Shown here piece by piece: positions 1 to 5,797 of a stretch of DNA of 6,438 nt. The translations under genes and the position numbers were made by a program. The notes below the pieces were generated by a model. The model saw only the letters and a program-made list of their open reading frames with translations, was not told the origin of the DNA and did not search any database. Numbering within the stretch: the first letter of the stretch is position 1; the number at the start of each line of letters is the position of its first letter. The stretch is from Piscirickettsiaceae bacterium (GTDB lineage Bacteria > Pseudomonadota > Gammaproteobacteria > Thiomicrospirales > Thiomicrospiraceae). Location of the stretch: the NCBI GenBank assembly GCA_027019045.1, contig JALUXI010000259.1, positions 1 through 6,438 of the forward strand. The letters are read 5' to 3'.

Positions 1-979
1 GGTGTTACTGCTTAAAATCCCCCCTGCGCTAGAGGTGATTTTGCCTTTGGTGACCCTTTTAAGTGTGATGTTGGCCTTTGGAAGGCTCTATCAAGACCAA
101 GAGATGGTGGTGTTAAACAGTTGTGGGATTGGTCCGCATTATTTCCAGAAGCGGGTATTTTGGTTTTTACTGCCGATTGCCCTCCTGACCGCATGGGTGA
201 CTTTGTGGCTGACACCTTGGTCATTCCAAACCGAGCAGAAAATTATCCGTGAAGCACAAGAGCAGACACCCGTGGCGGGCTTGGTGGCAGGTAAATTCAA
301 TTCATTGCCTAATGGACAGGGTGTGTTTTATGCGCGAGAGATTTCAACTGATGGTGCTTTTAAAAATGCGTGGATTCAATTGAAACAAGCCTCGCAAAAT
401 GGAAAGCCTAGTCAGATGTTGATTATGGTCGCCCCTGAAGGACGGTTTGAGTGGAAGAATGGGCAGTTAGCCCTAGTGCTTTTACATGGTCAGTCTTATC
501 AAGGATTAGGACAGTCGGCGGTGATTGCCCCAAGCGCACGGCAAGAAGTGGTGGTGCAGAAGTTCGGGCGATTTGAAGGGATATTGCCACAAATTCAGTT
601 GGCACCAGAGAGGTTGAGTAAATGGGCGCAACCCACGGCGGTGTTGTGGCATAGCGACCAGCCTCATTTACAGGCGCTATTGGCTTGGCGGTTGGTGATT
701 CCTTTTGGTTTAATTGTATTGGGATTGTTGGGGTTGAAATTGAGCAAAACGGGGCCTCGAGAGGGGCGGTTCGCCAAGGTTTTTATAGCGATTGTGTTGT
801 ATGTGATTTATAACCAGTTACTGGTGACAGAGCGAGATCTGGTGGCTGAAGGCAAGCTACCTTGGGAGTGGGGGTTGCTACCGGTGCCTTTGCTTTATCT
901 ATGGTATGCGCTCTATCAGCCTCCCCGTCGTCATAACCGGAAATGGCGTCGTGCTCAACAGATAGGGGGTGTGGCATGA
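1..979 (+). CDS. lptF: LPS export permease LptF, 5'-truncated by the window edge
   Basis: LptF is an inner-membrane subunit of the LptB2FG ABC transporter, which extracts LPS from the inner membrane and passes it to the LptC/LptA bridge. The visible 325 residues start in frame at base 2. The leading GTG is probably not the true start, because the sequence begins where E. coli LptF is already about 50 residues in, so the first transmembrane helix lies upstream of the window. Visible parts, counted from base 2: a helix at about 8-28, followed by the charged segment with DQEMVVLNSCGIG (E. coli has ESEITVMHACGLS); a helix at about 52-72; a periplasmic beta-rich jellyroll-type domain at about 75-225; and three C-terminal helices at about 229-247, 258-275 and 288-305, with a basic tail. 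The stop TGA overlaps the lptG start (ATGA), so the two are translationally coupled. Family identity is secure; the exact start cannot be seen. Confidence 0.95.
   Translation, partial: VLLLKIPPALEVILPLVTLLSVMLAFGRLYQDQEMVVLNSCGIGPHYFQKRVFWFLLPIALLTAWVTLWLTPWSFQTEQKIIREAQEQTPVAGLVAGKFNSLPNGQGVFYAREISTDGAFKNAWIQLKQASQNGKPSQMLIMVAPEGRFEWKNGQLALVLLHGQSYQGLGQSAVIAPSARQEVVVQKFGRFEGILPQIQLAPERLSKWAQPTAVLWHSDQPHLQALLAWRLVIPFGLIVLGLLGLKLSKTGPREGRFAKVFIAIVLYVIYNQLLVTERDLVAEGKLPWEWGLLPVPLLYLWYALYQPPRRHNRKWRRAQQIGGVA
965..979 (+). promoter_or_regulatory. lptF-lptG translational coupling site
   Basis: A GGGGG ribosome-binding site (965-969) precedes the ATGA at 976-979, where the lptG start overlaps the lptF stop. 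This fixes the lptG start and implies near-stoichiometric production of the two permease subunits. Confidence 0.75.
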
Positions 980-2103
980 ATCTTGTCGAGCGTTATTTGG
1001 CGAGAACGGTGATTGCCCATACCTTGATTGTGCTGCTGGTGCTGCTGGTGATTTTGGGCTTTTCTGAGTTGATGATTCAGTTGGGGAAGGTGAGTGGGGA
1101 TTACACCTTATCTAAAGGCGTGCTTTATACCGCTCTGAAACTGCCTGTCTATGGCTATGAACTTTTTCCTATTGCGCTATTGATCGGAACATTGATCGGG
1201 TTGGGGAGCTTAGCGAATCATGCCGAGTTGACCATTTTGCGGGTGACGGGGTGGTCGATTGGACGGATCTTTTGGGCGGTTTTGAAAGGGGCTTTATTGT
1301 TGTGGTTGGTGGTCGCATTGATAGGCGAAACCTTGGCTCCAAAAAGTGAAGCCTTTGCTAAAAAGATGCGAGATGAAGCCCTGCATCGAACCTTTTCGGT
1401 GAGTGGGCAGGAAGGATTTTGGTTGAAAGAAGAGCAGCAAAATTTGCAGAATCCCCAGTCCCGCTATATTCAAGTGGGGCATTTTGTTAATGATCGTTTG
1501 TTGGCCGATATTGCGGTTTACCAGTTTGTGAATGGGCAATTGCAGAAAGTGTGGTGGGCGAAACAGGCGGTCTTTGAAAAAGGGCAGTGGTGGTTGAAGT
1601 CGGTTAGAGAGCAGTCGTTGGCGTTTGTGCCGAGCCAAGACCCTTTTATGCAGCAGTTGGGTCAACCTGAATTACGCTTTTCAGAGCAGCAGCTAGCGAA
1701 ACAGCCGATTTCACTGCCTGTTTCTCCAGATTTGTTAGAAAGTTTGAATGTTGAAGTGCGTTATATGAGCATCGTAGATCTGTATCATTACATTCACTTT
1801 TTAGAAAGAAATGGATTGGATGCCGATCCTTATAAGCTAGCTTTCTGGCGAAAACTGGTCAGTCCATTGGTGATTGTCGGTATGTTGGCGCTGGTTTTCC
1901 CGTTGATTTTCGGTTCGCAACGCCAAGTCAGTATGGGACAACGCATTTTTGTCGGGATTCTGATAGGGATGGGCTTTACGCTGCTCAATCAGATTTTTGG
2001 CAATTTGAGTGTTGTGTATCATTGGCCAGTTGTGATTGGCGCGGTCGCCCCCTCTTTAGTTTTGATTATTTTATCACTGGGTTTGATGCGAAGCGTCAGG
2101 TAG
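976..2103 (+). CDS. lptG: LPS export permease LptG
   Basis: LptG pairs with LptF to form the transmembrane core of the LptB2FG LPS exporter. The chosen ATG at 976 gives a 375-residue protein (E. coli LptG is 360) beginning MNLVERYLART. It overlaps the lptF stop as ATGA and has a GGGGG ribosome-binding site at 965-969. An in-frame ATG at 943 would add 11 hydrophilic residues unlike the family start. Helices are visible at about 13-35, 55-80, 99-118, 297-313, 322-345 and 349-371, with the periplasmic jellyroll-type domain at about 120-285. The family-typical stretch FWRKLVSPL...FGSQRQVSMGQR...LNQIFGNLSVVY at about 290-348 matches E. coli LptG (FGPLRSVPMG, LDQIFGPLTLVY). There is no terminator after the stop. 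The gene runs to within 6 bases of a convergent tRNA gene. Confidence 0.96.
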   Translation: MNLVERYLARTVIAHTLIVLLVLLVILGFSELMIQLGKVSGDYTLSKGVLYTALKLPVYGYELFPIALLIGTLIGLGSLANHAELTILRVTGWSIGRIFWAVLKGALLLWLVVALIGETLAPKSEAFAKKMRDEALHRTFSVSGQEGFWLKEEQQNLQNPQSRYIQVGHFVNDRLLADIAVYQFVNGQLQKVWWAKQAVFEKGQWWLKSVREQSLAFVPSQDPFMQQLGQPELRFSEQQLAKQPISLPVSPDLLESLNVEVRYMSIVDLYHYIHFLERNGLDADPYKLAFWRKLVSPLVIVGMLALVFPLIFGSQRQVSMGQRIFVGILIGMGFTLLNQIFGNLSVVYHWPVVIGAVAPSLVLIILSLGLMRSVR

Positions 2104-2109
2104 AAAAGA

Positions 2110-2185
2110 TGGTCCGCCTAGCAGGACTCGAACCTGCAGTAGCCGCTTAGGAGGCGGCAGTTTTATCCCGTTAAACTATAGGCGG
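2110..2185 (-). tRNA. tRNA-Arg, anticodon CCT
   Basis: Read on the - strand, the 76 bases fold as a full cloverleaf. The acceptor stem is CCGCCTA/TAGGCGG (7 pairs), followed by TA at positions 8-9. The D arm is GTTT/AAAC with the loop AACGGGATA carrying the GG pair. The anticodon stem is GCCGC/GCGGC with loop CTCCTAA, giving anticodon CCT, which reads the arginine codon AGG. The variable region is TACT. The T arm is GCAGG/CCTGC with loop TTCGAGT, followed by discriminator A and an encoded CCA (2112-2110). The anticodon-to-T region resembles the E. coli CCT arginine tRNA (argW). It lies 15 bases beyond the thioredoxin-like gene on the same strand and is convergent with lptG. Confidence 0.97.
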
Positions 2186-2197
2186 AAGAGAGGCTGT

Positions 2198-2226
2198 ATT
2201 TTACTCATCAAATTGCAGTTTGTTAA
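2198..2226 (-). promoter_or_regulatory. Sigma-70 promoter for tRNA-Arg inside the end of the upstream gene
   Basis: On the - strand there is TTAACA (-35, bases 2226-2221, 5 of 6 to TTGACA), a spacer of exactly 17 bases, and TAAAAT (-10, bases 2203-2198, 5 of 6 to TATAAT). The tRNA 5' end is 12 bases beyond the -10, so transcription would start near 2191 with a leader of about 5 bases, usual for a tRNA gene. The whole promoter except its last three bases lies within the thioredoxin-like coding sequence, and its TAA stop forms the first half of the -10 box. Seen in sequence; activity is inferred. Confidence 0.65.
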
Positions 2227-2725
2227 TATCTAATTGTTTGGGGTTGCCTAATTTTTTTAATCCTTCATTGATGCCTTGTTGTAGATAGAAGGGATAGTGT
2301 TCTTCTAGTGTCAGTCCAATAATGCGTTCTGAAATTTCGTGACCTTGAGGGTCAAAGAAAAGGGTGGTGGGGGTGAGGGTGGCTTTGAGCTTTTTGGCAA
2401 ACACAGGCATATCGACGAGGTGACCTTGAAAGTCTTTCATATGCCAACCGTCTTTATCTTGGACGACTTCTCTAAACTCAGCATAATCGGCAAGATTGGT
2501 ATGAATGAGGAGGGGGTCAATAATATTTTCTTTGAGTCGATGACAGAAATGGCACCAACTGGCGGTCATGAAAAGGACAATAGGCACTTTCTTCTGTGCA
2601 GCAATATGGGCAGTTTTTTGCATATCGACGGCTAAGGGCAGGGTTCTAATCTCTTCTCGGGCTTCGGAATAGGAGGCAAAGGTAAGAAGGGTGAATAGCA
2701 GTATCGTGATTAAAGAGGTTTTCAT
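2201..2725 (-). CDS. Secreted thioredoxin-fold protein (SoxW-like)
   Basis: The 174-residue protein begins with a signal peptide: basic MKTS, then a hydrophobic core at about 5-17, with likely cleavage after SEA at 22. A mature thioredoxin-like domain follows. The active site is W57-C58-H59-F60-C61, inside TASWCHFCHRLK. The cis-proline is probably P119 (LTPT), followed by LFFDPQGHEI, the usual strand and turn. The gap from the second cysteine to the cis-proline (58 residues) exceeds that of E. coli thioredoxin (about 41), indicating an insertion as in Thioredoxin_2/SoxW-type proteins. It probably acts in the periplasm as a thiol-disulfide reductant or isomerase; the partner is unknown. No sox gene is in the window, so the SoxW link rests on sequence resemblance only. 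The start has an AAGGA ribosome-binding site 6 bases upstream (2732-2736). It is transcribed divergently from the chemoreceptor gene, with the tRNA-Arg gene downstream. Confidence 0.85.
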   Translation of the reverse strand: MKTSLITILLFTLLTFASYSEAREEIRTLPLAVDMQKTAHIAAQKKVPIVLFMTASWCHFCHRLKENIIDPLLIHTNLADYAEFREVVQDKDGWHMKDFQGHLVDMPVFAKKLKATLTPTTLFFDPQGHEISERIIGLTLEEHYPFYLQQGINEGLKKLGNPKQLDINKLQFDE

Positions 2726-2749
2726 AACGCATCCTTTTTAAACGGTTGA

Positions 2750-2771
2750 GGCTTTCATTATAGATGAAGCC
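2750..2771. repeat. Imperfect inverted repeat over the -10 box
   Basis: GGCTTTCAT (2750-2758) and ATGAAGCC (2764-2771) are complementary except for one extra T, and are separated by TATAG. The 22-base palindrome covers the candidate -10 and start site of the thioredoxin-like gene, where a repressor operator would sit. It has no T-tract on either side that would make it a terminator. An operator role is inferred. Confidence 0.4.
2757..2762 (-). promoter_or_regulatory. Candidate -10 box for the thioredoxin-like gene
   Basis: A perfect TATAAT is read on the - strand, which would place transcription start near 2750 and a leader of about 25 bases before the ATG at 2725. No good -35 hexamer is found 16-18 bases upstream (CATTCT or neighbours), so the promoter may be weak or activator-dependent. 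An inverted repeat overlaps the box. Confidence 0.4.
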
Positions 2772-2804
2772 GTAAATGTAGAATGGTATTTTTTAAGGGG
2801 TAAG

Positions 2805-2821
2805 TTGGCACTGTTTGTGCT
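2805..2821 (+). promoter_or_regulatory. Sigma-54 (RpoN) -24/-12 promoter for the chemoreceptor gene
   Basis: The sequence is TTGGCAC, five bases, then GTGCT. It matches the sigma-54 consensus TTGGCAC-N5-TTGCW at all but one base. The invariant GG (2807-2808) and GC (2819-2820) are separated by the required 10 bases. Transcription would start near 2832, about 31 bases before the ATG at 2863. A TATAAT at 2822-2827 directly follows but lacks a -35 box at 16-18 bases, so sigma-54 is the better reading. No activator site was identified in the short intergenic region. Confidence 0.6.
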
Positions 2822-2862
2822 TATAATTTTTTACTCTAAATTTTGATAAGGAAGTAGGCAAA

Positions 2863-4902
2863 ATGGGACAGTTTTCAATTAAGCATAAGTTGATGTTTGG
2901 GTTTGGTGTGATGGCGTTATTGATCGCAGCCATTTCGATCTCTTCCGTTTGGGATTTATATAGGGTAAAAGCTCAGTTAAACGGTTTTGTTTCACTAAAA
3001 CAGCCGCTTTCGGTAGGGGCTCAGGATGCGAGTTTTTTACTGGAAAAAAGTATGAGTGATTTGAATGCTTCGCTTTTGACCGATGATAAGACAGCAGCAA
3101 AACGATATCAGATTGAAATTGCCCAAGTGGGGGCAAAACTTGCCGCTTTGAAGTTTCGATTGCAAAAAGCAAAAGGGAGAATTCAAATAAAAGATGTTGA
3201 GCAGAAGATTCGTGCGATTAAAGAAATAGAGCAAGAGATGGCAAAATTGCCGCCCGTGATAAAGATGCTTGAAGCGATTCAACAAGATCGTAATAAAAAG
3301 TTTCCTGTATTTCCATTTGTTGCCAAAAATCTTCAGCCCTATGCAGGGCAGATTCAGCAACAGATCAATCTGATGATTGCGTCAGAGATGGAGGATTTAT
3401 CTCCTGAGCGAAGCCCTGTTTTACAGAAATTGATTAAAATGCAGAAAACTTGGCTTAATGTGATGAGTAGTTTGCGGGGGTTTGTTGCTTTCCGTACGAA
3501 AAAAATGGCTTCAGATACGGAGCTTTATTTAACGGCATTTAATGATTTGGTAAGGTCGTTGCAGGCGTATGCAGACTCAGATATTGAGTTGACGATTGAG
3601 GAAGAAGATGGGTTACCTCAAATTATGACGGCGTTTAAAAAGTATCAAGCTGGATTTGCAAAGGCAAAAACGATTCATTTAGGACCTAAGTGGCGAATGG
3701 ATGTTTGGTTGATGAAGCAAAAAATGATGCCTATCTTTAAATCGGTAGAAAAGAAGATTTCCGTTTTTGCTGGAACCATTCGGACAGAATCGATTCATGA
3801 GGCGGAAGATAATATTGATTTGGCTAAAACAGGTCTGAATATTCAAGCCACTCTATCTGTTGTGGGTGTGTTATTAGCGATTGTTTTAGGTTATCTTTTG
3901 GGAAGAATGATCGTTTCACCTTTAGAAAAAGCGGTAGAGGCGATGAAAGATATTGCTCAAGGTGAGGGGGATTTGACGCAGAGACTGGAGGTTAAAGGGA
4001 AAGATGAAATTACACAGTTAGCCACCTATTTTAATGACTTTATCAGTAAGATTCAGGGTGTTGTTCAGGAAGTAGGAGGCAATGTCCAGAGCTTGGAAAA
4101 TACCTCAAGACATTTGGTCGCTACAACAGAAGTGGCTCAAAAAGGGGTCGAGAAACAGCAGGCTTCAGCCGAGGCTTTGAAAGAGGCGATGACGGAGATG
4201 CGGGCACAAGCAGGGCGTGTTGAAAATTTTGCGGGTAGCACTTCTCAAGCAACGGCTGGGGCGGCTGAAAAATTACAAGAAAGTGGTGAAGTGGTGCGGG
4301 CTTCAGCTGAAGATATTAAGAAGCTTTCTAGCAGTATGCAGAAAATCACCGACTCTGTTCAGAAGCTGAGTGAAGATGGTACTTCTATTGCCACTGTGGT
4401 GAATGTGATTAAAGAGATTGCGGAGCAGACCAACTTATTGGCCTTGAATGCCGCCATTGAGGCAGCGCGTGCAGGTGAACATGGTCGAGGGTTTGCGGTG
4501 GTTGCGGATGAGGTGCGTGGTTTGGCTCAACGCACCCAAGAATCCACAGCGGAAATCGAGAAAATCATTGATAAAATCCAAGCCTCTACTGCGATGACAG
4601 TCAAAGATGTTCAGCAAGGGGAGAAAGAGACCGAGAAGAGTATTGCATCTGTCTTGCATACCGAAGAGGTGTTGCAGCCAGTAATTCAGTTGATGCAAGA
4701 GGTTCAAGCAATGGGTGAGCAGATGCAGCAAGCGGCGCATGCCCAGAATCAGTTGGTACAAGAGGTTAATCAGCATATTGAGGAGATTGATGAGGTCTCT
4801 AAAGAGGTGGCGGAAGGCTCTCAAGAAATTAAAAAGAATGGAACCTTACTGGATGACATCTCGCATACTTTAAAACGGCTAGTGATGCAGTTCCGTTTTT
4901 AA
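2863..4902 (+). CDS. Methyl-accepting chemotaxis protein with a large periplasmic sensor domain
   Basis: This 679-residue transmembrane chemoreceptor would signal through CheW/CheA to the flagellar motor. In order: a short cytoplasmic start; helix TM1 at about 11-29; a periplasmic domain of nearly 300 residues (30-327) with long, charged, apparently all-helical stretches; TM2 at about 328-350; a HAMP domain at about 351-402 (SPLEKAVEAMKDIAQGEGDL); and an MCP signalling coiled coil. The hairpin tip is at about 518-555, with the near-invariant segments EIAEQTNLLALNAAIEAARAG and GRGFAVVADEVRGLAQR. About 135-140 residues on each side of the tip suit the 40-heptad class. The C-terminus ends LVMQFRF with no NWETF-like CheR-binding pentapeptide. 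The length and helicity of the sensor recall HBM or four-helix domains rather than Cache, but the ligand cannot be told. The ATG has AAGGAAG (2848-2854) 8 bases upstream. It appears monocistronic, between the sigma-54 promoter and a terminator. Confidence 0.95.
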   Translation: MGQFSIKHKLMFGFGVMALLIAAISISSVWDLYRVKAQLNGFVSLKQPLSVGAQDASFLLEKSMSDLNASLLTDDKTAAKRYQIEIAQVGAKLAALKFRLQKAKGRIQIKDVEQKIRAIKEIEQEMAKLPPVIKMLEAIQQDRNKKFPVFPFVAKNLQPYAGQIQQQINLMIASEMEDLSPERSPVLQKLIKMQKTWLNVMSSLRGFVAFRTKKMASDTELYLTAFNDLVRSLQAYADSDIELTIEEEDGLPQIMTAFKKYQAGFAKAKTIHLGPKWRMDVWLMKQKMMPIFKSVEKKISVFAGTIRTESIHEAEDNIDLAKTGLNIQATLSVVGVLLAIVLGYLLGRMIVSPLEKAVEAMKDIAQGEGDLTQRLEVKGKDEITQLATYFNDFISKIQGVVQEVGGNVQSLENTSRHLVATTEVAQKGVEKQQASAEALKEAMTEMRAQAGRVENFAGSTSQATAGAAEKLQESGEVVRASAEDIKKLSSSMQKITDSVQKLSEDGTSIATVVNVIKEIAEQTNLLALNAAIEAARAGEHGRGFAVVADEVRGLAQRTQESTAEIEKIIDKIQASTAMTVKDVQQGEKETEKSIASVLHTEEVLQPVIQLMQEVQAMGEQMQQAAHAQNQLVQEVNQHIEEIDEVSKEVAEGSQEIKKNGTLLDDISHTLKRLVMQFRF

Positions 4903-4924
4903 TTGATCGGTACTTTTTAAACTC

Positions 4925-4946
4925 ACCCAGCATTTGCTGGGTTTTT
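4925..4946 (+). terminator. Intrinsic terminator after the chemoreceptor gene
   Basis: ACCCAGC (4925-4931) pairs with GCTGGGT (4936-4942) around the loop ATTT. The stem runs directly into a T-tract (TTTTT to 4946, then CATTTTC). It lies 22 bases after the stop codon and separates the chemoreceptor transcript from lgt. Confidence 0.88.
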
Positions 4947-4961
4947 CATTTTCAGGACGGT

Positions 4962-4967
4962 TAAAAT
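4962..4967 (+). promoter_or_regulatory. Weak -10 candidate for lgt-thyA
   Basis: TAAAAT stands 29 bases before the lgt ATG and after the terminator, where an lgt promoter is expected. No acceptable -35 is seen at 16-18 bases, a position that falls in the terminator stem and T-tract. It is offered only as the best local candidate. Confidence 0.25.
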
Positions 4968-4996
4968 AGCCTTTTTAGTTTGGTTTAGAGGTAGCT

Positions 4997-5797
4997 ATGT
5001 GGCAGTATCCACAGATTGATCCCGTTGCATTGGATTTAGGCCCCTTGCAGGTGCATTGGTATGGATTGATGTATCTGTTGGGCTTTCTGTTCTTTTGGTT
5101 GTATGGTAGCTGGAAGGCAAAATCTGACCCACACTGGAACAGTGAGATGGTAGGGGATTTTCTGTTTTATGGTGCCTTGGGGGTGATTCTCGGGGGGCGG
5201 ATTGGCTATGTGCTGTTTTATGATTTGCCGCATTATCTGCAGAACCCTTTTGATATAGTGGCTGTTTGGCATGGTGGAATGTCTTTTCATGGCGGCTTAA
5301 TTGGGGTGGCGATTGCGATGTGGCTATTTGCTCGCAAAGTGAAACTGCCGCTACTTGAGATCGCCGATTTTGTTGCCCCGATTGTGCCTTTTGGACTCTT
5401 CTTTGGTCGCATTGGCAACTTCATCAATGGCGAGTTGTGGGGGAAGGTGACCGATTCGTCTTTAGGAATGTGGGTATATGATCCGCAACTTCATAAAATG
5501 GTACAAAAATATCCCACACAGCTGTTGGAAGCCTTGCTTGAAGGCGTGGTTTTATTCATTATTCTGTTCTTTTATAGTCGCCAGCCTCGTCCAAGAGGAG
5601 CGGTCACGGGGCTGTTTTTAGCCTGTTATGGTGCTTTCCGTTTTTTCGTGGAGTTTTTCCGTATGCCCGACCCACAGTTGGGATATTTAGCCTGGGGCTG
5701 GCTCACAATGGGACAGGTGTTATCCACGCCGATGATTTTAGTGGGCATTGGGTTAATGATTTGGGCATATCGACATCAGCATGAGGCACAGTCATGA
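4997..5797 (+). CDS. lgt: Phosphatidylglycerol-prolipoprotein diacylglyceryl transferase
   Basis: Lgt transfers diacylglycerol from phosphatidylglycerol to the lipobox cysteine of prolipoproteins, the first step of lipoprotein maturation at the inner membrane. The 266-residue multi-pass protein shows the family landmarks: HWYGLMY with Y22 (E. coli Y26); MSFHGGLIG with H98 (E. coli H103); the signature GRIGNFINGELWG with R138, N141 and E146 (E. coli R143, N146, E151); and RFFVEFFR with R215 and E219 (E. coli R239, E243). All these key residues are present. It is about 25 residues shorter than E. coli Lgt (291), mostly through a shorter loop between the signature and R215 (about 19 residues less). 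The ATG at 4997 follows AGAGG (4987-4991). The stop TGA overlaps the thyA ATG. The preceding terminator makes lgt the first gene of this unit. Confidence 0.97.
   Translation: MWQYPQIDPVALDLGPLQVHWYGLMYLLGFLFFWLYGSWKAKSDPHWNSEMVGDFLFYGALGVILGGRIGYVLFYDLPHYLQNPFDIVAVWHGGMSFHGGLIGVAIAMWLFARKVKLPLLEIADFVAPIVPFGLFFGRIGNFINGELWGKVTDSSLGMWVYDPQLHKMVQKYPTQLLEALLEGVVLFIILFFYSRQPRPRGAVTGLFLACYGAFRFFVEFFRMPDPQLGYLAWGWLTMGQVLSTPMILVGIGLMIWAYRHQHEAQS
5783..5797 (+). promoter_or_regulatory. lgt-thyA translational coupling site
   Basis: A GAGG ribosome-binding site inside the last lgt codons (5783-5786) is followed by the ATGA overlap at 5794-5797. This fixes the thyA start and indicates co-translation with lgt, an arrangement also known in enterics. 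Confidence 0.7.

Noticed and set aside
2..4. GTG at base 2 as the lptF start
   Set aside because: The protein begins inside the conserved region, about 50 residues into the family. The gene is simply cut by the window edge.
943..975. Longer lptG start at ATG 943
   Set aside because: It adds 11 residues (MASCSTDRGCG) not typical of LptG and lies deep inside lptF. The ATG at 976 has a GGGGG ribosome-binding site and the usual ATGA overlap.
2110..2185. tRNA-Arg as an attachment site with an integrated island
   Set aside because: Both flanks are native genes, with lptG 6 bases away. There is no integrase, no repeated tRNA 3' end and no composition change.
2339..2635. 98-residue + strand open frame inside the thioredoxin-like gene
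   Set aside because: It lies wholly antisense to a gene with a signal peptide and CxxC motif, and has no recognisable domain or ribosome-binding site.
2822..2849. Sigma-70 (TATAAT at 2822) or FliA-type promoter for the chemoreceptor gene
   Set aside because: TATAAT has no -35 at 16-18 bases, and its TG is one base off for an extended -10. The FliA-like GATAA at 2845-2849 overlaps the ribosome-binding site, so its transcript would lack it.
4435..4824. 129-residue - strand open frame antisense to the chemoreceptor signalling domain
   Set aside because: Its leucine-rich composition is the complement of the repetitive Gln/Glu coiled-coil codons. It is a shadow of the conserved MCP domain.
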